A stretch of DNA of 64,000 bases from Sarcophilus harrisii. Taxonomy: Eukaryota > Chordata > Mammalia > Dasyuromorphia > Dasyuridae. The first letter of the stretch is position 1. The number at the start of each line of letters is the position of its first letter. Below the pieces are notes generated by a model that saw nothing but the letters and a program-made list of their open reading frames with translations, had not been told where the DNA came from and did no database searches. The position numbers and the translations under genes were made by a program. Of the stretch, positions 1 through 9,812 are shown one piece after another. The DNA lies in contig NC_045428.1 of assembly GCF_902635505.1 (NCBI RefSeq), positions 66,845,141-66,909,140 on the forward strand. The letters are read 5' to 3'.

Positions 1-473
1 GGAGAAGCAGAAATCTGAAGGGAATGAAGGCAAACTTATGCTAATGTCTGTATTCACTCATGAGGCTTCCCGACATAGTTTGCTGTTGTATTTACTCTCT
101 TAAAATGCATCAAAGGCTGAGCAAAATCAAAAATGCTAACCAACAGTTGGAATGCACATTTGACTTTCTGATGGCATCCAGACTATCATAGTAGCTTCAG
201 TTTAAGTAAATCCAACTGTACCTATGGCTAGACAGCAAATCTAACTATCTGTAATTTGGTTCCCTCTCCCTCCTTTCCTCTTTTTCTTTATGGCATCTTT
301 TAATTGTGGTATCTAGACACTCAAAGAATTTAAAAAACCAAAGATGAGTGAAGGGAATCATCTGATTCTCCGTGGAGAGGGGAGTTAAGATTCTCTCCTT
401 TAGAGGACATGAAGGAATATGCTTGTTGCAAACATTTGAACAATGATGGATTGAGTAAAGTCAGAGGACTGAT
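1..473. other. Unassigned non-coding DNA
   Basis: AT-rich sequence with no repeat family, splice-bounded frame or RNA structure that I recognise. Confidence 0.4.
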
Positions 474-492
474 GTTTTCTTTTCTTTTCTTT

Positions 493-548
<56 letters not shown>

Positions 549-685
549 TTTTTCTCCTTCCTTCCTTCCTTCCTTCCTTCCTTCCTTCCTTCCTTCCTTC
601 CTTCCATCTTTCTTTCTTTCTTTCTCCTTCCTTCCTTCCTTCCTTCCATCTTTCTTTCTTTCTTTCTCCTTCCTTCCTTCCTTCC

Positions 686-762
<77 letters not shown>

Positions 763-768
763 TTTTTC
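474..768. repeat. (CTTT)n/(CCTT)n polypyrimidine microsatellite
   Basis: Blocks of CTTT alternate with blocks of CCTT, joined by short CATCTTT and CTCC interruptions. Almost every base on the + strand is a pyrimidine. It abuts the A-rich end of the minus-strand SINE on its right, so it probably grew from that SINE's tail. Open frames across it on both strands are repeat translation. Confidence 0.97.
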
Positions 769-872
769 TGCTGAGGTAATTGGCCTTAAGTGACTTGCCC
801 AGGGTCACACAGATAGGAAGTGTTAAGTGTCTGAAATCACATTTGAACTCAGGTCCTCCTATCCCCTCTAAC
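769..872 (-). mobile_element. WSINE1-type SINE, 5'-truncated
   Basis: Read in reverse complement, it carries the AGTTCAAAT, CACTTA and GTGACCCTGGGCAAGTCACTT signatures of the tRNA-like marsupial SINE. The tRNA-like head (GGGCAGCTAG box) is missing. The tail runs into the CTTT microsatellite. Confidence 0.85.
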
Positions 873-2460
873 ATTCTCCATTTCCTTTCCCATTTTCCAT
901 TTGCCATGTTTTTTAACTCCTCAACAGATCTTAAGATCTTATTGTCAGAATTATAAAGTTGGAAAAAATGAAGTTTATTTCCTAGTTCAAGCCTTTTGCT
1001 TGATAGATGAAGACATTAGAAATGAAAGGAACCTCTTCTGCTTATTGACATAACAGAATTGAGATTCCCCCCTGCCTCTAAATCTTTATTGCATTTTAGC
1101 TTTATCTCAGATTCAGCCTTTTTCTGGCGCTGACCTTAATTAAGCTAATTTGATAATTAGGGCATGTCTTTAATGAATTCGAGTTTTTAATCTGGGCTCA
1201 CTCTATATCTTTATAAAGAAGCTCAGAACTACTCAGAATCTAATACCTTCATATTTTCTCTCCTTGTTCTATGATGCCCTATAGGGTTTCAGTTGTGATG
1301 GGAAGTCCTAATTTTTCTACCTTTTGTTCCCCACTCACTCTTATTGAAACATCACCAAGTCCCATTGTCTACGATCTTGCTGAGTTACTGATTCACTAAC
1401 CTTAGATCATTCATTCTATGCTTTGCAAAGGTAACAATAGCATCACTACACCATCCAACCCCAATAATACCATCAAAAAGATAACATTTGAATTTAAACA
1501 TAGCTCTATGGAGACATGATTTTCCATCCCAAAGGCTTGATTTTAATACTGAGAATTTGGGACATCATGACTACTGAAGGCATGCAGACTATAGATCCTT
1601 TGAAGTCCAAATGTAAAGGTTTCATTTCATTTGGGGGCAATTTGAAGCCATTTGAAAATCTTTCAGGGAAGCATTGACAAATAGAAGCTTGCCTGTGGTT
1701 AGGCAACTGACTCCTGGCAATCCCTTTCACCTCTCTTACATAAAGATTTGGACTGATAACTGTCAATGAAAGTAGAGAAAGGAGCCCAAGTCTTAAGTGG
1801 TTAAATTTGGGGCTTCTTGAGAAGTGACTCAAAGCTAATCCCAGCTGACTGAGAAAAGTTATAGATATTTTTGGCTTGTCCTTGTTTTTTGCTTGCCCAA
1901 GTCTCAGCTGATTTGCTATTCTTTTATGTGTTCTTTAATTGCGAAACTTTTTCCAGAACTAGATGAAGTGATCTTTGTGTTTTAACAGATGATATCTTCA
2001 ACAGACACTTCCATGCTCAGCTGCTCTCATCTCTCCAATTTAAAAAAAAAAAAAAGTCTTTACAATCTCCTACAGGATCTCATTATTCTAATATTCGGTA
2101 TTTGTACAAGATAAAATTTTATCTTAAGGTTTCAGTAAACACCTTTTAACTGTTTTTGAGTAAAATATATGAAAAAAAAACCTAAAAACTTTTCATATTT
2201 CATTCGGCTATTTTTCTGCCTTCCCAGACAGTACTATAAAAGTCAAACTTGGTGTGTGTAAACTCTAAGCAAGGACTGCTATCCAAAGTTTGGAAAAGAA
2301 AAAAAATCCAGATCTGTATTTTAAAGTTTAACAGTGGTTAAACTTACAAGTCTGGGCATGTGTAAACTCATCACTTTAGTTTGCTAATTTGCCTTGGCAT
2401 AATATACTTACCACAGCACAGAAATGCACCTTACTAATGGCTACTTTCTGAGAGAGAAAC
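873..2460. other. Unassigned non-coding DNA
   Basis: No gene seen. A weak MIR-like antisense scrap may lie near 950-1045 (a phrase like TAGATGAAGACATTAGAAATG). An A14 run sits at about 2041-2054. A 108-codon open frame on the minus strand near 1506-1832 has no recognisable domain and no matching splice or poly(A) context. Confidence 0.4.
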
Positions 2461-2464
2461 ACAT

Positions 2465-2748
2465 GGTCTGATGTTTTTTGGAATGTGAAGAAAAAAAGTT
2501 CTTTATTTTCAAGGACTTATAATCTAGGGGAAAAGATAAGATGAATGAACAGATTACCAGACACATATTAGTGAAAGAGACTTGTTGGCTCTAACCGTAA
2601 GAGTGAATTCTATTTTACTAAAAAAGGTTTCAAGTAGGATGTGGGATTATAAATGATGACTCAAAAGACAGGAGAGAAGCTGTTTGGTAAGATCAAGGAG
2701 GAGAACTGAAGGCTGTTGTAATAATTCACATTCTTTAGGAGAAAGGCA
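2465..2748 (+). mobile_element. Fragment of an abundant marsupial long repeat (GTGCCAGGCACTGTGC family)
   Basis: It contains a diverged form of the internal phrase CAAGGAGCTTATAATCTA plus the purine-rich downstream text seen in better copies at 42980, 43705 and 53975. The family name and class are uncertain; it may be L2/L3-associated. Confidence 0.4.
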
Positions 2749-3360
2749 TGGAAAAGAGGGAATGGAGGGAAGGAAGAAGGATGAAAAGAGAGAGGCAGGG
2801 AGGGAAGGAAAAAGAAAGAGAGGGTAGGAGAAAGGAGAGAAGAAAGGGAAAAAAGGAGGGAAAGGAGGAAGAAAGACAGAAAGAAAGAAGGAAGGGGGAG
2901 GAAGGAAGAAAGAAAGAAGGAAGGGAAGGAGGGAGGGAAAGAGGGAGGGAGAGAGGAAAGGAAGGAGGAAGGGAGGAAGGGATAGAGGAAAGGAGGGAGA
3001 AAAGGAAGGAAGGGAGGAAGAAAGACAGAAGGAAAGAAGGAAGGGAGGGAGGAAGAAAGACAGAAAGAAAGAAGGGAGGGCGGGAGGGAAGGAGGGAAGA
3101 AGGGAAAGAGGGAGGAAGGGAAGGAGAAAGGGAGGGAGGAAAGAAGGAAGAAAGGGAGGGAGGAAGGGAGAGAGGAAAGGAGGGAAGGGAAGGAGGAAAG
3201 AAGGGAGGAAGGAAGGGAGGGAGGAAAGGAATGAAGGGAAGGAGGGAGGAAGAGAAGAAGGAAAGGAACAAAGAGAGGGAGGGAGGGAGAAAAGGAAGGA
3301 GGGAAGGAGGGAGAAAAGGAGGAAAGGAGGGAGGGAGGGAGCAAGGGAGGGAGAAAGAGA
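2749..3360. repeat. 612-bp polypurine tract, (GGAA)n/(GGGA)n
   Basis: Almost uninterrupted purine strand made of variable GGAA, GGGA, AAAG and GAGAGA units with rare C or T (ACAGA, GGATAG, GCATG). Six-frame translations give long Arg/Lys/Glu/Gly or Ser/Pro/Phe/Leu frames that are artefacts. Confidence 0.97.
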
Positions 3361-3613
3361 GTATTAATATGCCTAAGTGTGAAGAGGCTGGTCAGTTCTC
3401 CAGAAAGTCCCTACAGTTGTAAATTATAACACATTTGAAGGAATTGCAAGGCAGCCTTTACTGATGCAGATATTCCTTGTGGACTGGGAATGAAATAAAT
3501 TGGAGGCAAGAGGAAAGAGGAGAGAGGACAGAGAATGCACCTGCCTTTCAGTCTCCTTGTATCATTATCATCCTCTCATATGAAGGGATCTATTCACTGG
3601 TCAGAATTAGAAC

Positions 3614-3679
3614 CCCAGCAGCCACTAGTAGGTGGCTCCCATAATACCCAGCAGCCACTAGCAGGTTGTGCCCATAACA
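3614..3679. repeat. 33-bp tandem duplication, two diverged copies
   Basis: Two units both begin CCCAGCAGCCACTAG and end CCCATAA plus two bases, at 3614-3646 and 3647-3679, with about five differences in 33 bases. The pair directly borders the next GGAA tract. Confidence 0.85.
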
Positions 3680-3680
3680 A

Positions 3681-3969
3681 GGAGGAAAGGGAAAAAGGAA
3701 ATGAGGGAGGGAGGAAGGAGAAAGGAAAGAAGGAAGGGAAAGTAGGAGGAAGGAAGGGAAAGAAGATAGGAAGGAAGGAAAGAAGGAAGGAAGGAAGGAA
3801 GGAAGAATGGGAGGAATGAAGGGAAAGAAGAAAAGGAAGAAGGGAGAGTGGGAGGAATAAAGGAAAGGAACAAGAAAGGGAGATAGGAAGGAAGAAAAGA
3901 AAGAAGGGAGGAAGGGAGGAAGGAGGAAAAAAGAAGGAAAAAGGGAGGAAGAAAGAGAAGGAGGAAGTA
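3681..3969. repeat. (GGAA)n-rich polypurine tract
   Basis: Irregular GGAA, GGGA and AAAG units over about 290 bp with a few T interruptions. It ends exactly where the interspersed repeat at 3970 begins. Confidence 0.95.
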
Positions 3970-4078
3970 GCATTAAGAGCTTATTATCCGGAGGTACCAT
4001 TCTGCTGAACACTGGTATATAAATATAATAGAAAGTTATTCCCTGCTCTCAGGAAGCTTTTATTCTAATTGTAAAATT
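3970..4078 (+). mobile_element. Fragment of GTGCCAGGCACTGTGC-family repeat
   Basis: The order of phrases matches the family: TTAAGAGCTTATTAT, then CTGAACACTGG, then CCCTGCTCTCAGGAAGCTT and TATTCTAAT. Diverged but collinear. Confidence 0.55.
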
Positions 4079-4121
4079 GTAAACCATTGGGTTGTGGTGG
4101 TCAAAAAAGGAAGTTTTGGTT

Positions 4122-4159
4122 TGATCAGATACTGATCAGGTCTGATCAGGTTTGATCAG
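4122..4159. repeat. Four TGATCAG units at 10-11 bp spacing
   Basis: TGATCAG occurs at 4122, 4133, 4143 and 4153. Each contains the palindrome TGATCA. Confidence 0.9.
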
Positions 4160-4399
4160 ATTTTGTACCAATCTAAGAAAAAGTATCAAAGCAGGAAGAG
4201 ATTCCAGGGCTTGTCGTAGCAAGCTCCTTTTGCTTTGGTTGGAGACTTTTTGTATGAAGCTAATTAGGGAATGTATTACTTAGTAAAAATAGACACCGGT
4301 GATTGTGTCTTAAAACCCATAGGTAAGAAATATTATAAAGGAATGTAAATTTTGAGTAAAAAAAAAACTTTTTATTTTTATGAGAATAAAAGATTAAAT

Positions 4400-4535
4400 T
4401 ATAAGAAAATTCAGTTTAAAAAACGGAATGTCATGAATTTTAAGAGCAACTATGAGTGAAAGGGGTATAGCATTACCAGATCTTAAATTATATTATACAG
4501 AAGTAGACAAAAATGAAAATTAATGATTAGGTACC
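4400..4535 (+). mobile_element. L1 ORF2 fragment (3' part of reverse transcriptase protein)
   Basis: Around 4468 the + strand reads IALPDLKLYYTEVDKN in one frame. This matches the well-known L1 ORF2 segment GLALPDLKLYY followed by the replaced VxKT region, then runs into stops. Only about 100 bp is recognisable, so this is a dead scrap. Confidence 0.65.
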
Positions 4536-4569
4536 ACTGACAAAAATAACAACAAACAACAACAAACTT

Positions 4570-4740
4570 TAAGAAGGAAGACCTGGTTTTGCACGCCAGC
4601 AATGCCATTTACTAGCTTATGTGATTTTGGACAAGCCAATCTGAAGCACATTTAGTTTCCTTATCATTAAATGAGGGAGTTGGGCACTGGTTGAATTATC
4701 TGAACTTTTCTGAATCTAACATTCTAATTTCTAAGATCCC
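4570..4740 (+). mobile_element. MIR (CORE-SINE)
   Basis: The MIR order is visible: GAAGACCTGG, then ACTAGCTTATGTGA...GGACAAG, then TTTCCTTATC and AAATGAGGG. Heavily diverged. Confidence 0.65.
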
Positions 4741-5089
4741 AGTTTTAACATTTTCTGTTCTTTTTAACTTTCTCTGTTTTAACATTCCTTGTTAAATGAG
4801 AACTTTTTCCTTCTCTGATATTTTATATGTGGTCTGGCATCATTATCACCATAAATATGAGACACTTTCCCTTAATCTATAAGCTATTGACATTGAAGAA
4901 CTGGTGTTTCTGAGAAGTGAGAGCAGCAATCCTTACATTGCCCATCCCCTTCTGAGTTTTTGCCTCAATTTTTTCCCCATTGAGGAAGGACTCGAAAACA
5001 TGAAAAGCTGATTTTAATTGTACACTTGTGGGTCTTGCATTAACTACTTTTATCTACAAACTACCCCTTTTACTCTATATTACTTGTTG

Positions 5090-5090
<1 letters not shown>
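4741..5090. other. Unassigned non-coding DNA
   Basis: Nothing recognised; T-rich towards its right end. Confidence 0.35.

Positions 5091-5129
<39 letters not shown>
5091..5129. repeat. T39 homopolymer
   Basis: 39 consecutive T. This could be the poly(A) tail of a minus-strand retroposon, but I do not recognise an element body to its right. Confidence 0.95.
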
Positions 5130-5132
<3 letters not shown>

Positions 5133-5764
5133 TCCATTAATTATTCCCTCTTGTAATGTTAGCCACAGCAGGACAGATTTGGGACTCAGGGAAAGTCAGG
5201 AGACATATCCAGCATCTAGTGGAAAACAACAGAGTAATGATTGCCCCTTCAGGAAATCACAACCTTTGGTTTACTTCTTGATCATATTTCTTGGCCAGCT
5301 CCAGGTTGATTTATTGGAGAAACTAAGCAGAGATTAATTAACAACCTAAAGGAAATTAAAACCCTTAGATGAAAAGTGATGAATCAAATGTCCCTTGATA
5401 TGGCAGAGTATATTTAGCCAAGAAGCCTCCTCTTTTCTCCTCTAAGTGCCATTGTTTCCTTTTACTTACTCTCCTTCCTGCCAGCTTGGAGGATTTTTAC
5501 CAATGAAGGACTCTTCTTAAGTATTTCAATCCAATATCCACTGCTATTATTTGCTCACATGTGGAGACTACTTTCTATGGAGATATATCTAACTTTAAAT
5601 GTTGTAAGGTCACTTTGAGTTGTAATACTTCTTTCTCTGAGCAAATTGAAGTAAAAATACTTCAGTTTTATATTCCAGCTTCCACATGCTGTGAAGATTT
5701 GATTTGATTAGGTTGACATAAAATCATTAAAAAATTTGAAGTGGGTAGTGACATTATTAAAGTT
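5130..5764. other. Unassigned non-coding DNA
   Basis: No family recognised. It may include the body of a minus-strand retroposon if the T39 run is a tail. A 69-codon frame at 5128-5337 has no known domain. Confidence 0.35.
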
Positions 5765-5985
5765 TAGCTTTGCAGCTCTGTGGACTTGGAATCATGAACA
5801 CCTGAATTCAGATTCTACCTGTGAATTTCTGAACTGAAGAACACTGGACAAGTCCCTTCAGATGTCTTATCTGGAAAATGCAGCATATAATAGCATCTAC
5901 TTTAAGATGGTAATGAGAATTAGAGACAAGATGAGTAAAATAGTTTGCAAACCTTAAAGTGCTATAAGAATGTTAGTATTATTAC
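5765..5985 (+). mobile_element. MIR3-type CORE-SINE
   Basis: Collinear with the family: GACTTGGAATCA, ACTGGACAAGTC, TTATCTGGAAAATG, then GTTTGCAAACCTTAAAGTGCTATA and TTAGTATTATTA at the 3' end. Confidence 0.8.
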
Positions 5986-6059
5986 TATTTTACAAAACAA
6001 AAAGAAATTTGCTTTACAAAGACAATTTTGATAGCAGTATAGTATTTTCCAAATCTTGA

Positions 6060-6262
6060 TGCATTATATAAATTATATATAATATATATCTGTTTACATA
6101 TGTGTGTATACATACATATAGCAGCATTATATATTATATATAAATGTTGTATATATCGTTATATATACAAATGCTATATATTTGTATTTTATATGTATAT
6201 ATTTGTGTGTATCTACATATATATATAGTGTATATATAGAAGCATTATATAAATGCTAGATA
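6060..6262. repeat. AT-rich TATA/TATG microsatellite
   Basis: Imperfect TA, TATATG and TGTGTATA units, with the phrase AGCATTATATAAATG recurring about 185 bp apart (6057 and 6240). That suggests local duplication around the expanded core. Confidence 0.85.
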
Positions 6263-6394
6263 TTATTATTAAGATAAATGGGAGTAGAGAGGACCTAGAA
6301 AGAGAAATGAGTTAGGAGGAGCAAGTTTTGTAGCAAATTAAAAAACTTATTGATTGATCAGAGGGAGCTAGTCTTTAATCCTCTATGGATCTCT

Positions 6395-6600
6395 TGTGTC
6401 TTACTCTTTATGATCCCATTTAGGATTTTCTTGGCAAAGATACTAGATTGATTTGCCATTTCCAGATGAAGCAACTGAGGCAAAACAGGGTTAAATGACA
6501 TATCTAGTGTCATACAGCTAGTTAAGGGACTGAGATCAAATTTGAAGTCAGGGAAGATATATCATCCTGACTCCAATGCTGTATCTGCTGCCCCTATGGA
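6395..6600 (-). mobile_element. MAR1-type SINE
   Basis: In + orientation it reads as the inverted family: GATCCCATTTAGGATTTTCTTGG, GCAAAGATACTAGA, TTTGCCATTT, CTGAGGCAAA, CATACAGCTAG, TCATCCTGACTCC. Moderately diverged and nearly complete at the tRNA-like end (GCTGCCCC). Confidence 0.88.
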
Positions 6601-6805
6601 CCTGAATGCAAGGCATTTACTCTAATTCTTTCAAGGCTTCTGAAAGATTATCTAGATAACTGAGGAATCTGACATAAGGTTAAGCTCTTCACTTTATTTT
6701 GTTCTCTTGGTACTTGGCCAAAATTATTTGAACTTGTTTACTTTGCTTTGTTGGATTGGTATTTCCAGATTATTTCCTGTCCCTGAGTTTTGTCTCACAC
6801 AGAGA

Positions 6806-6975
6806 TAGTCATGATGCAGTGTTAAGGGAGTTGGGATCTGGCTTTGAATCCTGGCTCTCATGCCTACTTACAAAGATATCCCGAATAAATCACTCTCTGC
6901 CTCAGTTTCCTCATTCTATATAAAATTATTCACTTCATAAGAGGGCTGCTATGAGCAGAATGCTAGAAGGTTTTA
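6806..6975 (+). mobile_element. MIR (CORE-SINE)
   Basis: Visible blocks: GATGCAGTGTTAAGGGAG, TTTGAATCCTGGCTCT, ATCACTCTCTGCCTCAGTTTCC, AGGGCTGCTATGAG. Confidence 0.8.
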
Positions 6976-6979
6976 CACT

Positions 6980-7172
6980 GTAATTTAAAGTTTACTAAGC
7001 ACTTTACATTTATTGATCCTTACAAGGACTCTGGGAGGTAGGGGCTATTATTATCCCCAGTTTACAGAGGAGGAAATAGAGAGAAGTTCAGGACCACACA
7101 GATAGTCAGTGTCTGAGGCAGTATTTGAGCTCTAATTGCATATCTAATACTCTAGTTACTAGGTTGCCCAGT
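6980..7172 (-). mobile_element. MIR3-type CORE-SINE
   Basis: Inverted family order: AAGCACTTTACA, TGATCCTTACAA, CTGGGAGGTAGGGGCTATTA, CCAGTTTACAGAGGAGGAAA, CCACACAGATAGTCAG, ATTTGAGCTC. It lies tail to tail with the MIR on its left. Confidence 0.85.
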
Positions 7173-7199
7173 AAACCTTAAAGTATTATATGGAAGGTT

Positions 7200-7315
7200 A
7201 TATTAACATCCTCAAGGAAAAGACTGTGCCTTATAGATTTCCTTTAGTCCCCAATACCACCTGGTACCCTGTTCAGGACAAAATGAAGGTACCCAAAGTA
7301 AATGTTAACCTTGCC
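7200..7315 (+). mobile_element. L2 3'-end fragment
   Basis: Diverged L2 tail pattern: GACTGTGCCTTATAG, CCCCAATACCACCTGGTACC, AAGTAAATGTTAAC. Confidence 0.5.
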
Positions 7316-8317
7316 TGATATTGATGGGTCACTACTGGTTACTAGATCCAGTTCCAGCTGAAATGGAAACAAAATAAGTTGCATTCCTCACCCAGGAACC
7401 TTGAGGAAGTTTAAAATGATTTTTTTTTTTTAAAAGTCTGGATGAATAAAAATAGAATAAAGAAGAGAGACCCTTTCTAGATGTACAGCCAGAAAACCCC
7501 AGGTGCAAATGGTTCAGGAGATGCTTTCACCACTGAGACAGTACTGAACCTGTCTGGGCCTTTGCCTTGGTGTGGTATTGAGTAGGGGCTGTTCTGATGG
7601 ACTTGCTGTCCTTCAGATGTGGGCTTGTGGGGGAACTGGTGCAGGCCTGACTCAGGGAGAAATCCTGCCCTTCACTGACTCACTGGACCCACTTCCTGGA
7701 ATACTATGGTTTTGCTTGGATTACTTCCATTCAGGAACTGACCTTTCTAAAGGGGACAAGTTAAACCCAATGTGGCAAAACATGCTGGCAGCTGCCCCTA
7801 AAGTGTGGGAGGTACTCCCTGAAGAGGTCAGAGAGGGCAGATAGACTTTGGATAAGATTGTAAAATTCAATATATTGATTTAAAGTCTGAGGCACCAGTT
7901 GTGAAACATTCTTCTTTTTGCTTCTATCTGATTCTCTTCTCTGATGGTCTGTTGCTTAGAGTGGGCCCTGACAGGCCACTGGGGTTAGGTGGGGCTAGCT
8001 GCTGTGGGTTTCTTTCTCTGAGCAAAACAGGGTCTAAAGAGCTCTTCTCTGAACTTAGGAACTTTTTTTTTTACAGTCGCCAGTTCTTCCATGCCTGGTA
8101 TTTAAAGTATGTGAAGTCAAAATGTTGAGGTGTGCCAAAAATGTTGGGGTTCTGGAATATGTGTTGTAGGGTCGTCTCTGAAAGAATTTGGCTTTAAACT
8201 GACTCCAAATCAGGCAAAGGGCATTTGTTGGGCATTTACTTGGACCAAGGGGTAATGTACCCTATAGGTCTCCAACTTAAGGTTGACCATTCAGACCCTT
8301 CTATGATCAGGACCTGA
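7316..8317. other. Unassigned non-coding DNA
   Basis: GC content is higher than in the neighbours around 7480-7850 and 7940-8060. A 90-codon + strand frame (7572-7844) and a 75-codon frame (7901-8128) have no recognisable family and cross no repeat I know. With no splice or homology evidence I do not call them genes. Confidence 0.4.
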
Positions 8318-8455
8318 GTTGATAATAATATAATGATTTGCATTTATGTGGTATTTTACCAAGAGGTAAAATGACTTGCCTAAGGATAAGATAGGGTTGG
8401 GTTTTCCTGACACCAAGTTCAGCACAATATCCACTGGGCTACCTGGCTACCTCAG
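8318..8455 (-). mobile_element. MIR-type/marsupial CORE-SINE with internal deletion
   Basis: Ends are recognisable: GATTTGCATTTATGTGGTA at one side, CAATATCCACTGGGCTACCTGGCTACCT at the other. The middle jumps from CCAAGAGG to TGACTTGCCTAAGG. Confidence 0.7.
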
Positions 8456-9323
8456 AAGTGGATTGATTGGTTTGTTCCCTGCTTGGATGCAGTTCACATT
8501 AAAAATCACTTGAAAATTATCCCCTGTGAATATGGATCCATGTTAGGGAGGACATTGCTGGGATATTATCTTCCATAATGAAGATGGGACCAAGACAGAG
8601 ATGGGAACGCAAGGAAAGATGTTCAGCCCACGCTGGACCTGTGATTCTTTCTGTATCTTTCCTTGTTTTAATACTAGGAAATTAGAGTGGAGTAGATCTA
8701 TTGAGTCTAAGCAATAGGTCTTTCCTTTGCATAACTAATTGATTCAAACCACTCCTAAATATTGTTATTCAGAAAGTGAGACTATATGAGAGGGTTATAC
8801 AAATTAGCAAAAGCCCAAGGAAATGATTTCAATAGCCTAAAAAGAATACTTTTCCCCACACACACTCCCAATCTTTTTCTCTGACTTTTGTTCCTGGCAG
8901 AAGTGGTGTGTTTGCAGATAACTTCCAGTACCTCAGAATCACAGAATTTTAGAGCTGAGAGAGTATTCAGCTTGTATCCCCAAAGGAATATTGGATATAT
9001 AACTGGATAAATACCTCTGATATGTAGCAGAAATATTTCACTGTAGTAAGATGGGGATCCAAAACTGTGATTAGTCATTTTGTCAACCAGAGTTGCATGA
9101 ACTATATTCTCAAGTCAGCTTTAAAAAGTTTTTTTAAGAACTCTTGTATGTATATTATCTACATTTTTCAATATCCCCCTCCCCAAGTCTTCTTGCTGAG
9201 AGGCATCCCTCATAACAAAAAATAAAATTAAGGGGAGGAATATTCAGTCACACTAACCAATACATCCCTTGTGGGTGGGCTTCCATACCTCTAGTCTTTC
9301 TCCTCTACAGAGGAGAGAGGGAG

Positions 9324-9324
<1 letters not shown>
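8456..9324. other. Unassigned non-coding DNA
   Basis: One short MIR-like antisense scrap near 8935-8980 (AATCACAGAATTTTAGAGCTGAGAG). A 98-codon minus-strand frame at 8782-9078 overlaps that scrap and is not a gene. Confidence 0.4.

Positions 9325-9366
<42 letters not shown>
9325..9366. repeat. (AT)n microsatellite
   Basis: About 20 perfect AT units following GGGAGATT. Confidence 0.97.
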
Positions 9367-9369
<3 letters not shown>

Positions 9370-9576
9370 TTCACATCTTTACTGGGGACCAAGATTGGTC
9401 ATTATAATTTCACAGCATTAGCTTCGATTATTTTGTCATTGTCCCTTCATTTATATTGTGGTAACCAAACAGATTGTTTGACGGGTTCTACTTCCTTTAA
9501 TTTTCATTTGTTTATGTAAGTGGTCTGTAAGGCACTTAATGCTTTTTTGGCTAACTTGACCACTTTACTACTATAA

Positions 9577-9812
9577 CAGTAGTAGTGGTAATATTAATGG
9601 TAATAGTGGGAGTGCTAGTAATAGTGGTGATAGAAGTAGTAGGAGCAGCAATAATGATATACTAATGATGGTAATAACAATGATAGTAGTAATAGTAGCA
9701 TTAGTAGAAGCAGCAGTATGCTAAAAGTAATAGCAGTACCAAGTAGTAACAATAGCAATAGCAGTAATAGTGATAATAGCAATAGTAGTAATAGTAATAG
9801 TAGCAATATCTT
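9577..9812. repeat. (TAG/TAA/CAA)n trinucleotide microsatellite
   Basis: Imperfect AGTAGTA, AATAGTA and AGCAGCA triplets over 235 bp. It is followed by AGCATGTTATGATTTACAAAGCTCTTAG, a phrase of the MIR3-type SINE that normally follows a short TAATAG run. The microsatellite therefore probably expanded from that element. Confidence 0.92.

Noticed and set aside
400-907. Long frames rich in Lys/Glu/Arg or Phe/Leu/Ser
   Set aside because: Pure translation of the CTTT/CCTT microsatellite.
2661-4012. Frames of up to 227 codons on both strands
   Set aside because: They follow the GGAA/GGGA polypurine tracts and have no non-repeat protein content.
5091-5340. T39 as the tail of a minus-strand processed gene copy
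   Set aside because: The sequence to its right translates to nothing I recognise on the minus strand.
7572-8128. Two + strand frames of 90 and 75 codons in a GC-richer patch
   Set aside because: No domain, no codon pattern I could judge, and no exon signals. A match to any marsupial transcript would revive it.
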